Source: Guptibacillus hwajinpoensis (lineage in GTDB: Bacteria > Bacillota > Bacilli > Bacillales > Guptibacillaceae). From it: DNA of 64,000 bases. The notes beneath the pieces were generated by a model that did not search any database, had not been told where the DNA came from, and saw only the letters and a list, made by a program, of their open reading frames with translations. Shown here piece after piece: positions 1 to 7,718 of this stretch (the first letter of the stretch is position 1; each line of letters begins with the position of its first letter). The DNA lies in assembly GCF_020524165.1 (NCBI RefSeq), contig NZ_JAIVKU010000005.1:620001-684000 (forward strand). Reading direction: 5' to 3'. Position numbers and translations under genes: made by a program.

Positions 1-94
1 ACGGATAACGTTGCTGATCAACCATTAGGATAAGAAAATTTGGTTTTTGGCACCGCTTCGTAAATAGTGAAGTTTGAGGTTTTTGAGGTTTCAT
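1..94 (-). CDS. Sulfatase-like hydrolase, N-terminal fragment
   Basis: A reading frame starts with ATG at 94-92 and runs off the left edge, giving 31 residues. GGAGG at 101-105 sits 6 bases upstream, an ideal ribosome site. After a short basic leader the protein reads KPNFLILMVDQQRYP, which is the opening beta strand and metal-binding Asp of the sulfatase/alkaline phosphatase superfamily (typically PN-hydrophobic-DQQR). The family hydrolyses sulfate or phosphate esters; the substrate cannot be told from this fragment. It is divergent from the amine oxidase at 363, with about 270 bases between them for both promoters. Only the N-terminus is visible, so the family call is an inference from one motif. 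Confidence 0.62.
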   Translation of the reverse strand, partial: MKPQKPQTSLFTKRCQKPNFLILMVDQQRYP

Positions 95-362
95 TCCGTT
101 CCTCCTTCAAATACAACGACCGCCACTGGTTTGTTTTTTGTAGTTTATGTAAGAGCCCAAGAAACGGTTCTTCTTCCTAACCATTCTTTCCTTTTTAAAA
201 GGGAAACTTTCACTCTCTTAAGAGAGATTTACATTTCATAACCTTTTTTTGTCATACATAGATTAATAAGGGGAATGATTAATCAAATTTCTGCCGTTAT
301 GGACATTACCGCTGGCGTATTTATAAATGGTTGTTGACTAACAAAGGGGGCTTTGACTATTC

Positions 363-1838
363 ATGACTAAACCATTCTCGTCGTTACGCTATCCAGAAGA
401 TTTACTCTCTCTAATTCGAAATGGGTTACCGGATAAAAGTCCTCCTAAACATGTCATCATCATTGGAAGCGGACTCTCTGGACTAGTAGCGGGGTCATTG
501 TTAAAAAGGAGTGGGCATCACGTCACCATTTTAGAAGGCAATGATCGCATTGGTGGTCGCGTATTTACGTTACGAAAACCGTTTTCGCAGAATCAATATA
601 TGGACGCTGGTGCAATGAGAATTCCCGATAATCACGCTCTTGTTCATGAATACATTCGTCATTTCCAACTCCCCACCCATGCTTTTTTAAATGGGTCATC
701 GAAGGACCTTCTTTTCATCAACAACGTGCTCACGACAAAAGGAGAATATGAGCGAAACCCGGACATACTCAGATTCCCAGTAGAAGAAAACGAAAAAGGA
801 AGAACGGCGACAGAACTTTTTCTTGAAGCAACCCAACCTTTTATCGACCTTTATCAATCGAGCTCAGAAGAAGAACAAGAAAAGCTTGTTGAAAAATACG
901 GGGAATATTCAATGGGAGAATTTCTACAATACAATCCGCTTGGGAAGCCATTATCACTTAATGCGATTCGCTCGATCGGCGTCATGCTTGGGATCGAGGG
1001 ATTCCCAGAGTTTGCTTTTACCGATATTTTAACGGACATTATTTATCCGATTTTCAGCAAAGAAGTGAAGTTCTATCAAATTGATGGTGGCAACGATCGG
1101 CTCCCTTATTCATTTGTTGAAGAATTAAAGCACAACATTTTCCTTAATCAAAAAGTGATTAAAATCAAACAATCAGATCGCGGCATTTCTGTTGCAACAC
1201 TGAATCCAAAAACAAATGAGCGGTATCGCATTAAAGGGGATGTTGCCATTATTGCCATTCCTTTTTCTGTTCTTCAATTTATCGACATTGCTCCCTATCA
1301 TTCCGTCTCATTCAAAAAATGGCAGGCGATTCGTGAGCTCATTAACGTGCCTGCTGTTAAAATTGGAATTGAATTTCGCCATCGTTTTTGGGAAAAAAAC
1401 AACGTTGGAAATGCCCTCACAGATTTACCGGTTCGGTTTAGTTATGTACCTGGAGAAGGAATTGGGTCGGGTGGATCAGCTGTCCTATTAGCAAGCTATA
1501 GCTGGGGAGAGGATGCCGTGCTGTGGGGCAGTCTACCGAAAGAAGAACTGACTCGTATCCTGCTTAAAGATCTAGCCAAAATCTATGGAGACGAAGTGTA
1601 CACGGAATTCATTAAAGTCGTTCCTTTTAATTGGAATAAAAACCCTTATTCTGCCGGCTGCTTCACCCTTTTCACCCCCGGTCAAGAAAACAACCTTGGT
1701 GAAATAATTAAACAGCCTGAAGGAAAGCTTCATTTTGCAGGAGAACATACTTCCTCCTTTCACGGGTGGATGGAAGGTGCGATTGAATCCGGGCTACGGG
1801 CTGCTTATGAGGTGAATCAGCTAAATGGGTCACACTAG
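363..1838 (+). CDS. Flavin monoamine oxidase / L-amino-acid oxidase family protein
   Basis: FAD-dependent amine oxidase of 491 residues, cytoplasmic (no signal peptide). The Rossmann motif GSGLSG is at residues 35-40, a FAD-ribose-binding Glu at 58 and the GGR motif at 64-66. The C-terminus has the FAGEHTSSFHGWMEGAIESG pattern typical of monoamine and L-amino-acid oxidases. Length and layout resemble Bacillus subtilis YobN. The family oxidises amino groups to imines with release of hydrogen peroxide; the substrate is not predictable. The ATG start has AAAGGGGG at 343-350. A hairpin terminator follows, so it appears monocistronic. Confidence 0.9.
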   Translation: MTKPFSSLRYPEDLLSLIRNGLPDKSPPKHVIIIGSGLSGLVAGSLLKRSGHHVTILEGNDRIGGRVFTLRKPFSQNQYMDAGAMRIPDNHALVHEYIRHFQLPTHAFLNGSSKDLLFINNVLTTKGEYERNPDILRFPVEENEKGRTATELFLEATQPFIDLYQSSSEEEQEKLVEKYGEYSMGEFLQYNPLGKPLSLNAIRSIGVMLGIEGFPEFAFTDILTDIIYPIFSKEVKFYQIDGGNDRLPYSFVEELKHNIFLNQKVIKIKQSDRGISVATLNPKTNERYRIKGDVAIIAIPFSVLQFIDIAPYHSVSFKKWQAIRELINVPAVKIGIEFRHRFWEKNNVGNALTDLPVRFSYVPGEGIGSGGSAVLLASYSWGEDAVLWGSLPKEELTRILLKDLAKIYGDEVYTEFIKVVPFNWNKNPYSAGCFTLFTPGQENNLGEIIKQPEGKLHFAGEHTSSFHGWMEGAIESGLRAAYEVNQLNGSH

Positions 1839-1853
1839 AGTGGACTTTCTAAG

Positions 1854-1890
1854 AGAACCGTTTCAAGAAATTGAGATGGTTCTTTTTTCT
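1854..1890 (+). terminator. Rho-independent terminator of the amine oxidase gene
   Basis: AGAACC (1854-1859) pairs with GGTTCT (1878-1883), with further partial pairing inside the loop, and is followed by a T-rich run. Confidence 0.7.
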
Positions 1891-1961
1891 TTTGGTGAAA
1901 GAAAGAGTTACTGGTAAGGTTTACTACAAATTGTATAAATGTTGCAATTTGTCGAAATGTA

Positions 1962-1989
1962 TTGATAATTTGTCGAACCCATGTATAAT
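1962..1989 (+). promoter_or_regulatory. SigA-type promoter with direct repeats, upstream of the symporter
   Basis: TTGATA (1962-1967), a 16-base spacer and a perfect TATAAT (1984-1989). An 11-base direct repeat, AATTTGTCGAA, occurs at 1946-1956 and 1967-1977, exactly 21 bases apart, flanking and overlapping the -35 box. That spacing places both copies on one helix face, so a regulator site is plausible. Confidence 0.55.
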
Positions 1990-2051
1990 AAATAACAAGA
2001 TAAAATTTTCAGAAAAATAAGTCTAATGACAACTAGAGGAGCTATCAGCTT

Positions 2052-3494
2052 ATGAATGGATTTCTAACAAGCATGATCGATCAAACAAACAACATTCTTT
2101 GGAGTTATGTACTAATTGCAGGATTACTTGGGATCGGAATTTATTTCACGATTGCTTCCCGATTTGTTCAATTCCGATTTTTTGGCGAGATGTTTCGCGT
2201 ATTAGGAGAAAAACCTGACTATAAGAATGGAGAGAAAAACATCTCACCTTTTAAATCATTCTGCGTCGGTGCCGCTACGCGAATTGGTACAGGGAACTTA
2301 GCAGGCGTTGCCGTGGCCATTACTCTTGGTGGTCCAGGAGCCGTTTTCTGGATGTGGATGGTTGCCCTGCTTGGCGGAGCAACAGCTTTCATTGAAAGCA
2401 CACTTGCTCAGGTATATAAGGTGAAAGATTCACATGCCTTCCGTGGAGGTCCAGCTTATTATATTGAAAAAGGTCTGAAAGCAAGATGGTTGGGAATTGT
2501 TTTTGCCGTTCTGATTGCCATTACGTTTGGTCTGATCTTCAATTCAGTTCAGAGTAACACCATCGCATTAGCGTTTGAAAATGCATTTGGTGTGAATCGG
2601 TTAGTGATTGGCTTAGTGATTACCGTCATTACAGGGATTGTGATTTTTGGAGGAGTTCATCGGATCGCAAACTTATCAAGTGTCATTGTACCCGTTATGG
2701 CTATTCTGTACATTGTCATTGCTTTATTTGTACTAATATTAAATTTTGCAGAGCTCCCATCCATTGTAGCGTTGATTGTTGGAAGTGCTTTTGGAGTTGA
2801 ACAAGCTGTAGGTGGTGCCATTGGTGCTGCCATTATGAATGGGGTGAAGCGAGGGTTGTTCTCGAATGAAGCCGGTATGGGAAGTGCGCCAAATGCGGCA
2901 GCTACTTCTACTACCTCACACCCAGCGAAACAAGGGCTCATTCAATCACTCGGTGTATTTGTTGATACAATTTTAGTTTGTTCATCCACTGCCTTCATTA
3001 TCTTATTAGCCCCTGTATTTAAAACAGGTGAAGTCACAGGAATTGAATTACTTCAAAATTCACTGAACACGCATATTGGTGGATGGTCGGGTATCTTTAT
3101 CTCCGTAGCGATTTTCTTGTTCGCTTTCAGTTCCATTATTGGCTCATACTACTATGGTGAAACCAATATTGCGTTTATTAAAGAAAGCAAGTTAGCGCTG
3201 TTCGTCTTTCGTCTTGCAACGATGGCTTTTGTGCTTATCGGCTCGATCTCGAGCTTAAGTCTAGTTTGGAAGATGGCGGACTTGTTTATGGCTCTAATGA
3301 CAGTGATTAATTTGATTGCGATCGGATTGTTAGGAAAGATTGCCTTCAAAGTATTAAAAGACTATGAGAAGCAGCGAAAACAAGGGAAAAACCCCGTTTT
3401 CAACCCTACTAAACTCGGCATTCAGAATGCGGATGCCTGGGTTAATGATGAAATAAACGATGAAGCAGCTGAAAAAGAAGAAGCTGTCGGCTAA
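2052..3494 (+). CDS. Sodium:alanine/glycine symporter (AGCS family, AlsT-like)
   Basis: Polytopic membrane protein of 480 residues, the usual size for the alanine/glycine:cation symporter family. The family signature around GTGNLAGVAVAI lies at residues 79-90 and GGPAYYIEKG at 132-141; about 11 hydrophobic helices follow and the cytosolic tail is acidic and charged. The family imports alanine, glycine or glutamine with Na+ or H+; which one cannot be told. An AGAGGAG ribosome site precedes the ATG. Its promoter is at 1962-1989 and two terminators follow, so it is transcribed alone. Confidence 0.9.
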   Translation: MNGFLTSMIDQTNNILWSYVLIAGLLGIGIYFTIASRFVQFRFFGEMFRVLGEKPDYKNGEKNISPFKSFCVGAATRIGTGNLAGVAVAITLGGPGAVFWMWMVALLGGATAFIESTLAQVYKVKDSHAFRGGPAYYIEKGLKARWLGIVFAVLIAITFGLIFNSVQSNTIALAFENAFGVNRLVIGLVITVITGIVIFGGVHRIANLSSVIVPVMAILYIVIALFVLILNFAELPSIVALIVGSAFGVEQAVGGAIGAAIMNGVKRGLFSNEAGMGSAPNAAATSTTSHPAKQGLIQSLGVFVDTILVCSSTAFIILLAPVFKTGEVTGIELLQNSLNTHIGGWSGIFISVAIFLFAFSSIIGSYYYGETNIAFIKESKLALFVFRLATMAFVLIGSISSLSLVWKMADLFMALMTVINLIAIGLLGKIAFKVLKDYEKQRKQGKNPVFNPTKLGIQNADAWVNDEINDEAAEKEEAVG

Positions 3495-3506
3495 CAAAGA
3501 TCTAGA

Positions 3507-3535
3507 AGAGTCCGGGCTCGCCTGGACTCTTTCTT
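3507..3535 (+). terminator. Terminator 1 after the symporter gene
   Basis: AGAGTCC (3507-3513) pairs with GGACTCT (3524-3530), followed by TTCTTT. Confidence 0.7.
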
Positions 3536-3558
3536 TATGTCACATGTTTATTTGCATC

Positions 3559-3587
3559 AGGGTCCTAATCTTATGGACCCTTTTTTT
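3559..3587 (+). terminator. Terminator 2 after the symporter gene
   Basis: AGGGTCC (3559-3565) pairs with GGACCCT (3575-3581) and ends in seven T. With the hairpin 25 bases upstream it forms a double terminator. Confidence 0.8.
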
Positions 3588-3710
3588 GACATGCCCTTTT
3601 TTAAGGTGCGGATTCGTTATATGATAAGGGTACGATGCTCATGTTTGTCGGATCACTTCACAAATGAAAAAGGTCGAAAACTATGAAGGAAAGGCAGGTT
3701 CTTTCTACTC

Positions 3711-4061
3711 ATGATTACACCGATTTTTCGAATCTTTGACACGGAAAAAGCCACTGACTTTTATCGCGATTTCTTAGGGTTTACGATTGATTGGCGCCAT
3801 CAGTACGAAGAAAATATGCCTGAATACATTCAAGTTTCTTTTCACAACGCTCTAATTCACTTAACCGAACATCACGGAGACGCTTCACCAGGAAGCTCTA
3901 TACGAGTAAAGCTTGATAACGTCGAAGACTATCATCATACGTTATCACAGAAAGAGTATGCCTATGCGAACCCAGGAATGAGACACACCTCCTGGAAAAC
4001 CATTGAAATGACTGTTACAGACCCCTTTCTAAATCGGATTACATTCTACGAAGAGAAGTGA
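3711..4061 (+). CDS. Glyoxalase/bleomycin-resistance (VOC) superfamily protein
   Basis: A 116-residue protein of a single vicinal-oxygen-chelate domain pair. It opens with a beta strand (TPIFRIFD) leading to the helix EKATDFYRDFLGF, and has IQVSFHNALIHLTEHHGD in the first half and a C-terminal DPFLNRITFYE, the usual VOC ending. The family includes glyoxalases, dioxygenases and drug-binding proteins, so function stays open. The C-terminal 'DPFxNRxxF' pattern resembles bleomycin-resistance-like proteins. The ATG has GGAAAGGCAGG upstream. It is convergent with the metallopeptidase gene at 4111. Confidence 0.8.
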   Translation: MITPIFRIFDTEKATDFYRDFLGFTIDWRHQYEENMPEYIQVSFHNALIHLTEHHGDASPGSSIRVKLDNVEDYHHTLSQKEYAYANPGMRHTSWKTIEMTVTDPFLNRITFYEEK

Positions 4062-4067
4062 GCGGTA

Positions 4068-4104
4068 GGGCGGTACAGCGGTGCCTGTCACCGCCCGCTT
4101 TTTG
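4068..4104. terminator. Two-way hairpin between convergent genes, built on a repeat
   Basis: GGGCGGT (4068-4074) pairs with ACCGCCC (4090-4096), followed by GCTTTTT. The right arm is the CACC-CCCG part of the dispersed GGTGCCTGTCACC repeat, so the repeat supplies half of the terminator. Confidence 0.6.
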
Positions 4105-4109
4105 TCGAA
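4080..4109 (+). repeat. REP-like repeat copy 1 (GGTGCCTGTCACC...TGTCGAA)
   Basis: Core GGTGCCTGTCACC at 4080-4092, then GCCCG and a TGTCGAA box at 4103-4109. The extended core GCGGTG/CACCGC is a perfect stem. The box ends one base before the stop codon of the minus-strand gene (4111-4113). Confidence 0.75.
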
Positions 4110-4110
4110 C

Positions 4111-4590
4111 TTAGTCAATTGGGTCTTCTGCTTTCCCGTAGCGAATAACGTCATAGATTGCCATGCCGTCGCTTGGTTTCCCATCCTCATTTTTGTAAGG
4201 CATTAAGGAAAAGAAAATAAAGTAGAACGAGAAATACACAAACTGTCTAAAGACAAGCGCTTCAGGTAAGACTTCTGTGAGAATGAGATAGTTTATGATC
4301 AGAATAAGAATCAGATTGAAAAAACTACCCGCTAAATAAATCGACACATGAGCCCACGTTTTATCGTAAGTCAACTTATCATACTGACACCATCCTTCCA
4401 TGAAGTACTTCTTTCTCACTTCCAATGGACCAATATTAAACATTTTTTTCCCTGTCCCGATGCAGAATTTTATTCTTCCTCCAAATAGTCTTGCTACAAG
4501 TACATGTCCTGCCTCATGCACCAATGTCACGATTGGTAGAATAAAAAAGAAATTCACAAAAAACATAGGGATATCACTTAAAGTAAACAT
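4111..4590 (-). CDS. M50-like (site-2 protease-type) membrane zinc metallopeptidase
   Basis: About 159 residues with 3-4 membrane segments. The zinc motif HEAGH (HExxH) is in the first helix, within LVHEAGHVLVARLFGG, and a later KPSDGMAIYD segment stands where M50 proteases carry their second ligand motif (NPxDG). The family cuts peptide bonds inside the membrane, or is an inactive relative; no substrate is evident. The chosen ATG at 4590 has GGAGG at 4597-4601 rc, 6-7 bases away; an upstream in-frame ATG at 4626 has no ribosome site. It is short for the family. Confidence 0.75.
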   Translation of the reverse strand: MFTLSDIPMFFVNFFFILPIVTLVHEAGHVLVARLFGGRIKFCIGTGKKMFNIGPLEVRKKYFMEGWCQYDKLTYDKTWAHVSIYLAGSFFNLILILIINYLILTEVLPEALVFRQFVYFSFYFIFFSLMPYKNEDGKPSDGMAIYDVIRYGKAEDPID

Positions 4591-4643
4591 CGCAAACCTC
4601 CAGTTATTTTTCCAGTTTTCACTCATGCCAGGTATAAAGACAT

Positions 4644-4680
4644 AAAAAAAGCCGAAAAGGAATCTTTCTCCTTTTCGGCT
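4644..4680 (-). terminator. Strong minus-strand terminator
   Basis: A 12-bp stem (4650-4661 with 4669-4680) with a 7-base loop is followed on the minus strand by a T run (4644-4650). It ends transcripts from the SDR gene at 4966, or from an unseen short transcript in the gap. Confidence 0.85.
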
Positions 4681-4965
4681 TATGTCTGACGCTAATTGTT
4701 CAGATCATTGCTACCTTGTATATGGTTTTTCAGTACTTCTGTCTTGAAAGTGATGAGCTTCTTACCTGATCGCATGGTGAACGATCAATTCAACTATTCA
4801 TAGTTATTTCAAGAGATCGATCGTTTTGAACATTAGAAGACCGAACTTTTTATTCCAGTCTCGGTTTCTCATTGTAACCTCTACCCTTACACAAATGCAA
4901 AGAAATAAAAGGACTGGGGAAAGTTACCTCTCCTGCTCCCTCTCATTTTTCCTCACATGAAACAT
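4681..4965. other. Gap without a convincing gene
   Basis: The space between the terminator and the SDR gene holds only very short frames. A 27-codon minus-strand frame (4692-4775) ends just before the terminator but lacks a ribosome site. No known motif was recognised. Confidence 0.4.
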
Positions 4966-5703
4966 TTATACATCAGCGGATCCAAGCGTCATTCCTCCAT
5001 CAATCACCATTTCCGTTCCGGTACAATAGGAGCTTTCATCAGAAACAAGAAAGGCCACAGCTCGCGCAATTTCCACAGGCTGTCCAATACGGCCTAGCGG
5101 AATCGTCTGATAGAAATCTGGAACACCCTCTCCCTGCGTCGCCATCTCTGTCTCTACCCCTCCCGGATGAATCATATTCACACGTATGCCTTTCGGACCT
5201 AACTCGATTGCTGCTGCCTTTGACATTGCTACAACAGCTGCTTTCGTAGCGGCATATGCAGCCGACTGACCAATGGGGGCAAATGCTGAGATCGATACAT
5301 TATTCACAATCGCCCCTTTCCGCTGCCTCTCCATTAATGGAACCACTGCTTGCATCCCTAAAAACACGCCTAGCTGGTTCACCTCAATTAATTCTTGATA
5401 CTCGGCTTTTGATAAATCAGTAAATGGTTTTCTTTTTAGGATTCCGGCATTGTTCACCAGTGCATCCAATTGACCAAATTCAGATTGAATCTCCGCAAGC
5501 GCTGTTTTCCAATGACCTTCTTTCGTCACATCTAGTTGCACAGGGTAGGCTCCGATCACTCCTGACACTTTCTCTGCATCTTTATATTGACGTGCACCAA
5601 TGACCACTTTTGCTCCTAAAGAAGCAAGATGCTCGCCAATCGCTTTTCCCTGCCCACGATTCCCTCCGGTGATTAAGATGACTCGGCCATGTAAGTCTGG
5701 CAT
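4966..5703 (-). CDS. SDR-family NAD(P)-dependent oxidoreductase
   Basis: Classical short-chain dehydrogenase of 245 residues. The cofactor motif TGGNRGQG is at about 12-19, NNAG at about 86, a catalytic Ser in the NVSIS stretch, and YAATK supplies the Tyr/Lys pair. The C-terminus TGTEMVIDGG is typical of glucose/3-oxoacyl reductase-like SDRs. The cofactor motif is TGGxxGxG rather than TGxxxGIG. The substrate is unknown. AAGGAGAG precedes the ATG by about 7 bases. It appears monocistronic and is divergent from the Nudix fusion gene. Confidence 0.88.
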   Translation of the reverse strand: MPDLHGRVILITGGNRGQGKAIGEHLASLGAKVVIGARQYKDAEKVSGVIGAYPVQLDVTKEGHWKTALAEIQSEFGQLDALVNNAGILKRKPFTDLSKAEYQELIEVNQLGVFLGMQAVVPLMERQRKGAIVNNVSISAFAPIGQSAAYAATKAAVVAMSKAAAIELGPKGIRVNMIHPGGVETEMATQGEGVPDFYQTIPLGRIGQPVEIARAVAFLVSDESSYCTGTEMVIDGGMTLGSADV

Positions 5704-5791
5704 GTTATTCTCTCCTTCGTTTTCTTATTAAGATAGGTTCAGCTTACAGGTGCGACTTCGAAACCGCCATTAAAGCGGATTGAAACATGAA

Positions 5792-5820
5792 TTGTCAAAA
5801 TATTAATAATTTGTCATAAT
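5792..5820 (+). promoter_or_regulatory. SigA-type promoter of the NIPSNAP-Nudix gene
   Basis: TTGTCA (5792-5797), a 17-base spacer and CATAAT (5815-5820), about 40 bases before the start codon. Confidence 0.55.
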
Positions 5821-5861
5821 AGCGTGAGAAGTAAATTTTTTGAAATGGAGAGAGATCACAC

Positions 5862-6587
5862 ATGATTTATCGAAGAAAAACCTACATGATTCAACCTGAA
5901 AAACTAGATGAATTCAACGAATTTTTTCATACTTATCTTTATCCAAATCAACTAAAACACGGTGCGAAATTGGTGGGGCGTTGGGTCAATGAGAACAAGA
6001 ATGAAATTACTGCGACCTGGCAATATGAAAGTCTTGATCACTATGAAGAGATCGAAAAACAGATTCGAAAAAGCACACTGCACCAGAAGGCGAAGGAACG
6101 TAGAGAAGAACTAGGCAATCTTTATCTTAGAAGTAGCCAGGATTTTCTCGCATCAACTGCCGAACCACACTCTTATCATCCTCCAAAGCATATCGTTTCA
6201 GCAGCTACGATTATTTTAAATGAAGAAAAGGAGATCCTTTTAATTAAAGGACCGCGCAGAGGCTGGGAATTCCCTGGAGGTCAGGTGGAAGAAGGCGAAT
6301 CATTACCTGACGCAGCGATTCGAGAAGCGAAAGAAGAATCCGGTGCTGATATTGAAATCGTTAAATTCTGCGGCGTTTTTCAAAATGTGAAAGCGTCTAT
6401 TTCAAATACGCTATTTCTAGCTAAATATATTGGAGGAGAACTCACAACATCTTCAGAAAGTCTTGAAGTTGGGTTCTTTCCTATTGAAAAAGCCCTTGAA
6501 ATGGTAAAGTGGAAAAATTTTCGTCAGCGAATGGAATATTGTTTGAATGAAGAACATCATCCTTTTTATGTCGCGTTTAATCAGTAA
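5862..6587 (+). CDS. NIPSNAP-like domain fused to a Nudix hydrolase
   Basis: Two-domain protein of 241 residues. Residues 1 to about 95 look like a NIPSNAP/ABM ferredoxin-like fold (YRRKTYMIQPEKLDEFNEFF, later ATWQYESLDHYEEIE). Residues 108-241 are a Nudix hydrolase with a complete Nudix box at 140-162 (G-x5-E-x7-REAKEESG), with the catalytic Glu residues intact. Nudix enzymes hydrolyse nucleoside diphosphates linked to another group; the N-terminal part may help bind a substrate or dimerise (inference). GGAGAGA precedes the ATG. It has its own promoter (5792) and a terminator at 6691. Confidence 0.82.
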   Translation: MIYRRKTYMIQPEKLDEFNEFFHTYLYPNQLKHGAKLVGRWVNENKNEITATWQYESLDHYEEIEKQIRKSTLHQKAKERREELGNLYLRSSQDFLASTAEPHSYHPPKHIVSAATIILNEEKEILLIKGPRRGWEFPGGQVEEGESLPDAAIREAKEESGADIEIVKFCGVFQNVKASISNTLFLAKYIGGELTTSSESLEVGFFPIEKALEMVKWKNFRQRMEYCLNEEHHPFYVAFNQ

Positions 6588-6690
6588 ACGCCTGGATTCA
6601 CCGTTTAAGAAGTGGAGCTGATGTCTTTCTTTGAGAAGGTGTTTCTCTCGCTCAGACTAGATTTCCATGATCCTTTCGTTTAAAAGGCGT

Positions 6691-6718
6691 CCTGCATGAC
6701 ACATGCAGGCGTTTTTTT
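6691..6718 (+). terminator. Terminator of the NIPSNAP-Nudix gene
   Basis: CCTGCATG (6691-6698) pairs with CATGCAGG (6702-6709), then CGTTTTTTT. It lies about 100 bases after the stop; the rest of 6588-6889 shows no gene. Confidence 0.85.
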
Positions 6719-6889
6719 CATGTAAAAATTTGGTTTACCAACGTCGCATAACAGGTATGGATCATTACTCATGACAACCACGTAGAAAGAATTTACTTTT
6801 GGGGTTTTGTTTGGGCTGACGGTTTTGTACTTTTTTTGAAGAAGAAGCAGAAACGACAAAAACATTTTTAATGATGAGGAGGCATTTTC

Positions 6890-7318
6890 ATGTTGAAGAA
6901 AAAAGTTCGCTCACCCGGCAAGGAATTTCTTCTTGGGGCTCTTTTTATGGTGATACTTTTTGGTGGTGCGTTCCTTGCTTTTTATTATTTAGGGTTTAAC
7001 ATCGGTTTTCCCATCTTCCTGATTCTTTTCATCCTTGTCGCCTCTATTTCAAGACGAACCATTAAACAATCAGATGAAAACTTTCTCACCCCAACTGATC
7101 GGAAATTTAACATGAAAAAACATCCATGGCTTTTGGGCGTTCCTGCGTTTATTTTTTTCTTCATAAGCAATTATGCTCGTGACGATTGGGATTTAATCAC
7201 AACGCTCGTTCTCACCCTCATTAACTTTTTCTTTAGTTTTGTCCTTCTTCTCGGCCTTTATTACTTTAGAATGAAGCGGCTTGAGTATCATTTGGAAGAT
7301 GGTTACTGGTCGAAATAA
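6890..7318 (+). CDS. Hypothetical four-helix membrane protein
   Basis: A 142-residue protein I do not recognise. Hydrophobic stretches lie at about 12-33, 36-53, 79-96 and 103-127; the N-terminus (MLKKKVRSPGK) and the loop near residues 54-78 are basic, so N-in topology is likely. No charged residues inside the helices suggest catalysis or transport. GAGGAGG stands before the ATG. It is flanked by a terminator upstream and a large non-coding gap downstream, so it is probably a single-gene unit. Confidence 0.6.
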   Translation: MLKKKVRSPGKEFLLGALFMVILFGGAFLAFYYLGFNIGFPIFLILFILVASISRRTIKQSDENFLTPTDRKFNMKKHPWLLGVPAFIFFFISNYARDDWDLITTLVLTLINFFFSFVLLLGLYYFRMKRLEYHLEDGYWSK

Positions 7319-7718
7319 CTACCCTTTATGTGAGGAACCCCTCCTCGTTCATCCTCATGCACTGTCCGTCCCGCTTTATGACACACTAGCAAACGGCGAT
7401 TCCACCCCTCTATTCACCATTTTTGAAGACCCATTTAAACGATTTTAAAAATCGAATATCGCGAATTCGAGACCGAAAAGACTCACAATTTCTTTCCGGT
7501 TTCGTTTTAATTTCTAGGGGTATTTATGAACTGAAAACATAGTTTCGACTCATTTCGATTTTATTTTACAAAAAAGGGGGCTGATGGAATCGATTACCTG
7601 GTAATTTATCCTAAAAATATTCAGGAATGAACTAGATTAAAATTTCTTCCTTTACACCATACTAACGGTAGTGATAGAGTAAGTAATTGTGTTTAAAAAG
7701 CGATTAAAGGAGTCTTGT
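7319..7718. other. 400-bp non-coding gap before the BCCT transporter
   Basis: No gene is seen. Near 7470-7506 an imperfect inverted repeat (GACCGAAA with TTTCCGGTTTC) followed by a T-rich run could end upstream transcripts. The long AT-rich leader up to 7700 probably carries the transporter promoter, but no clear -35/-10 pair stood out. Confidence 0.4.

Noticed and set aside
4692-4775. A 27-codon minus-strand frame just before the terminator at 4644
   Set aside because: No ribosome site before the ATG and no recognised family; could be a small gene but not supported.
6680-6865. A 61-codon minus-strand frame
   Set aside because: No ribosome site, no conserved features, and it covers the terminator at 6691.
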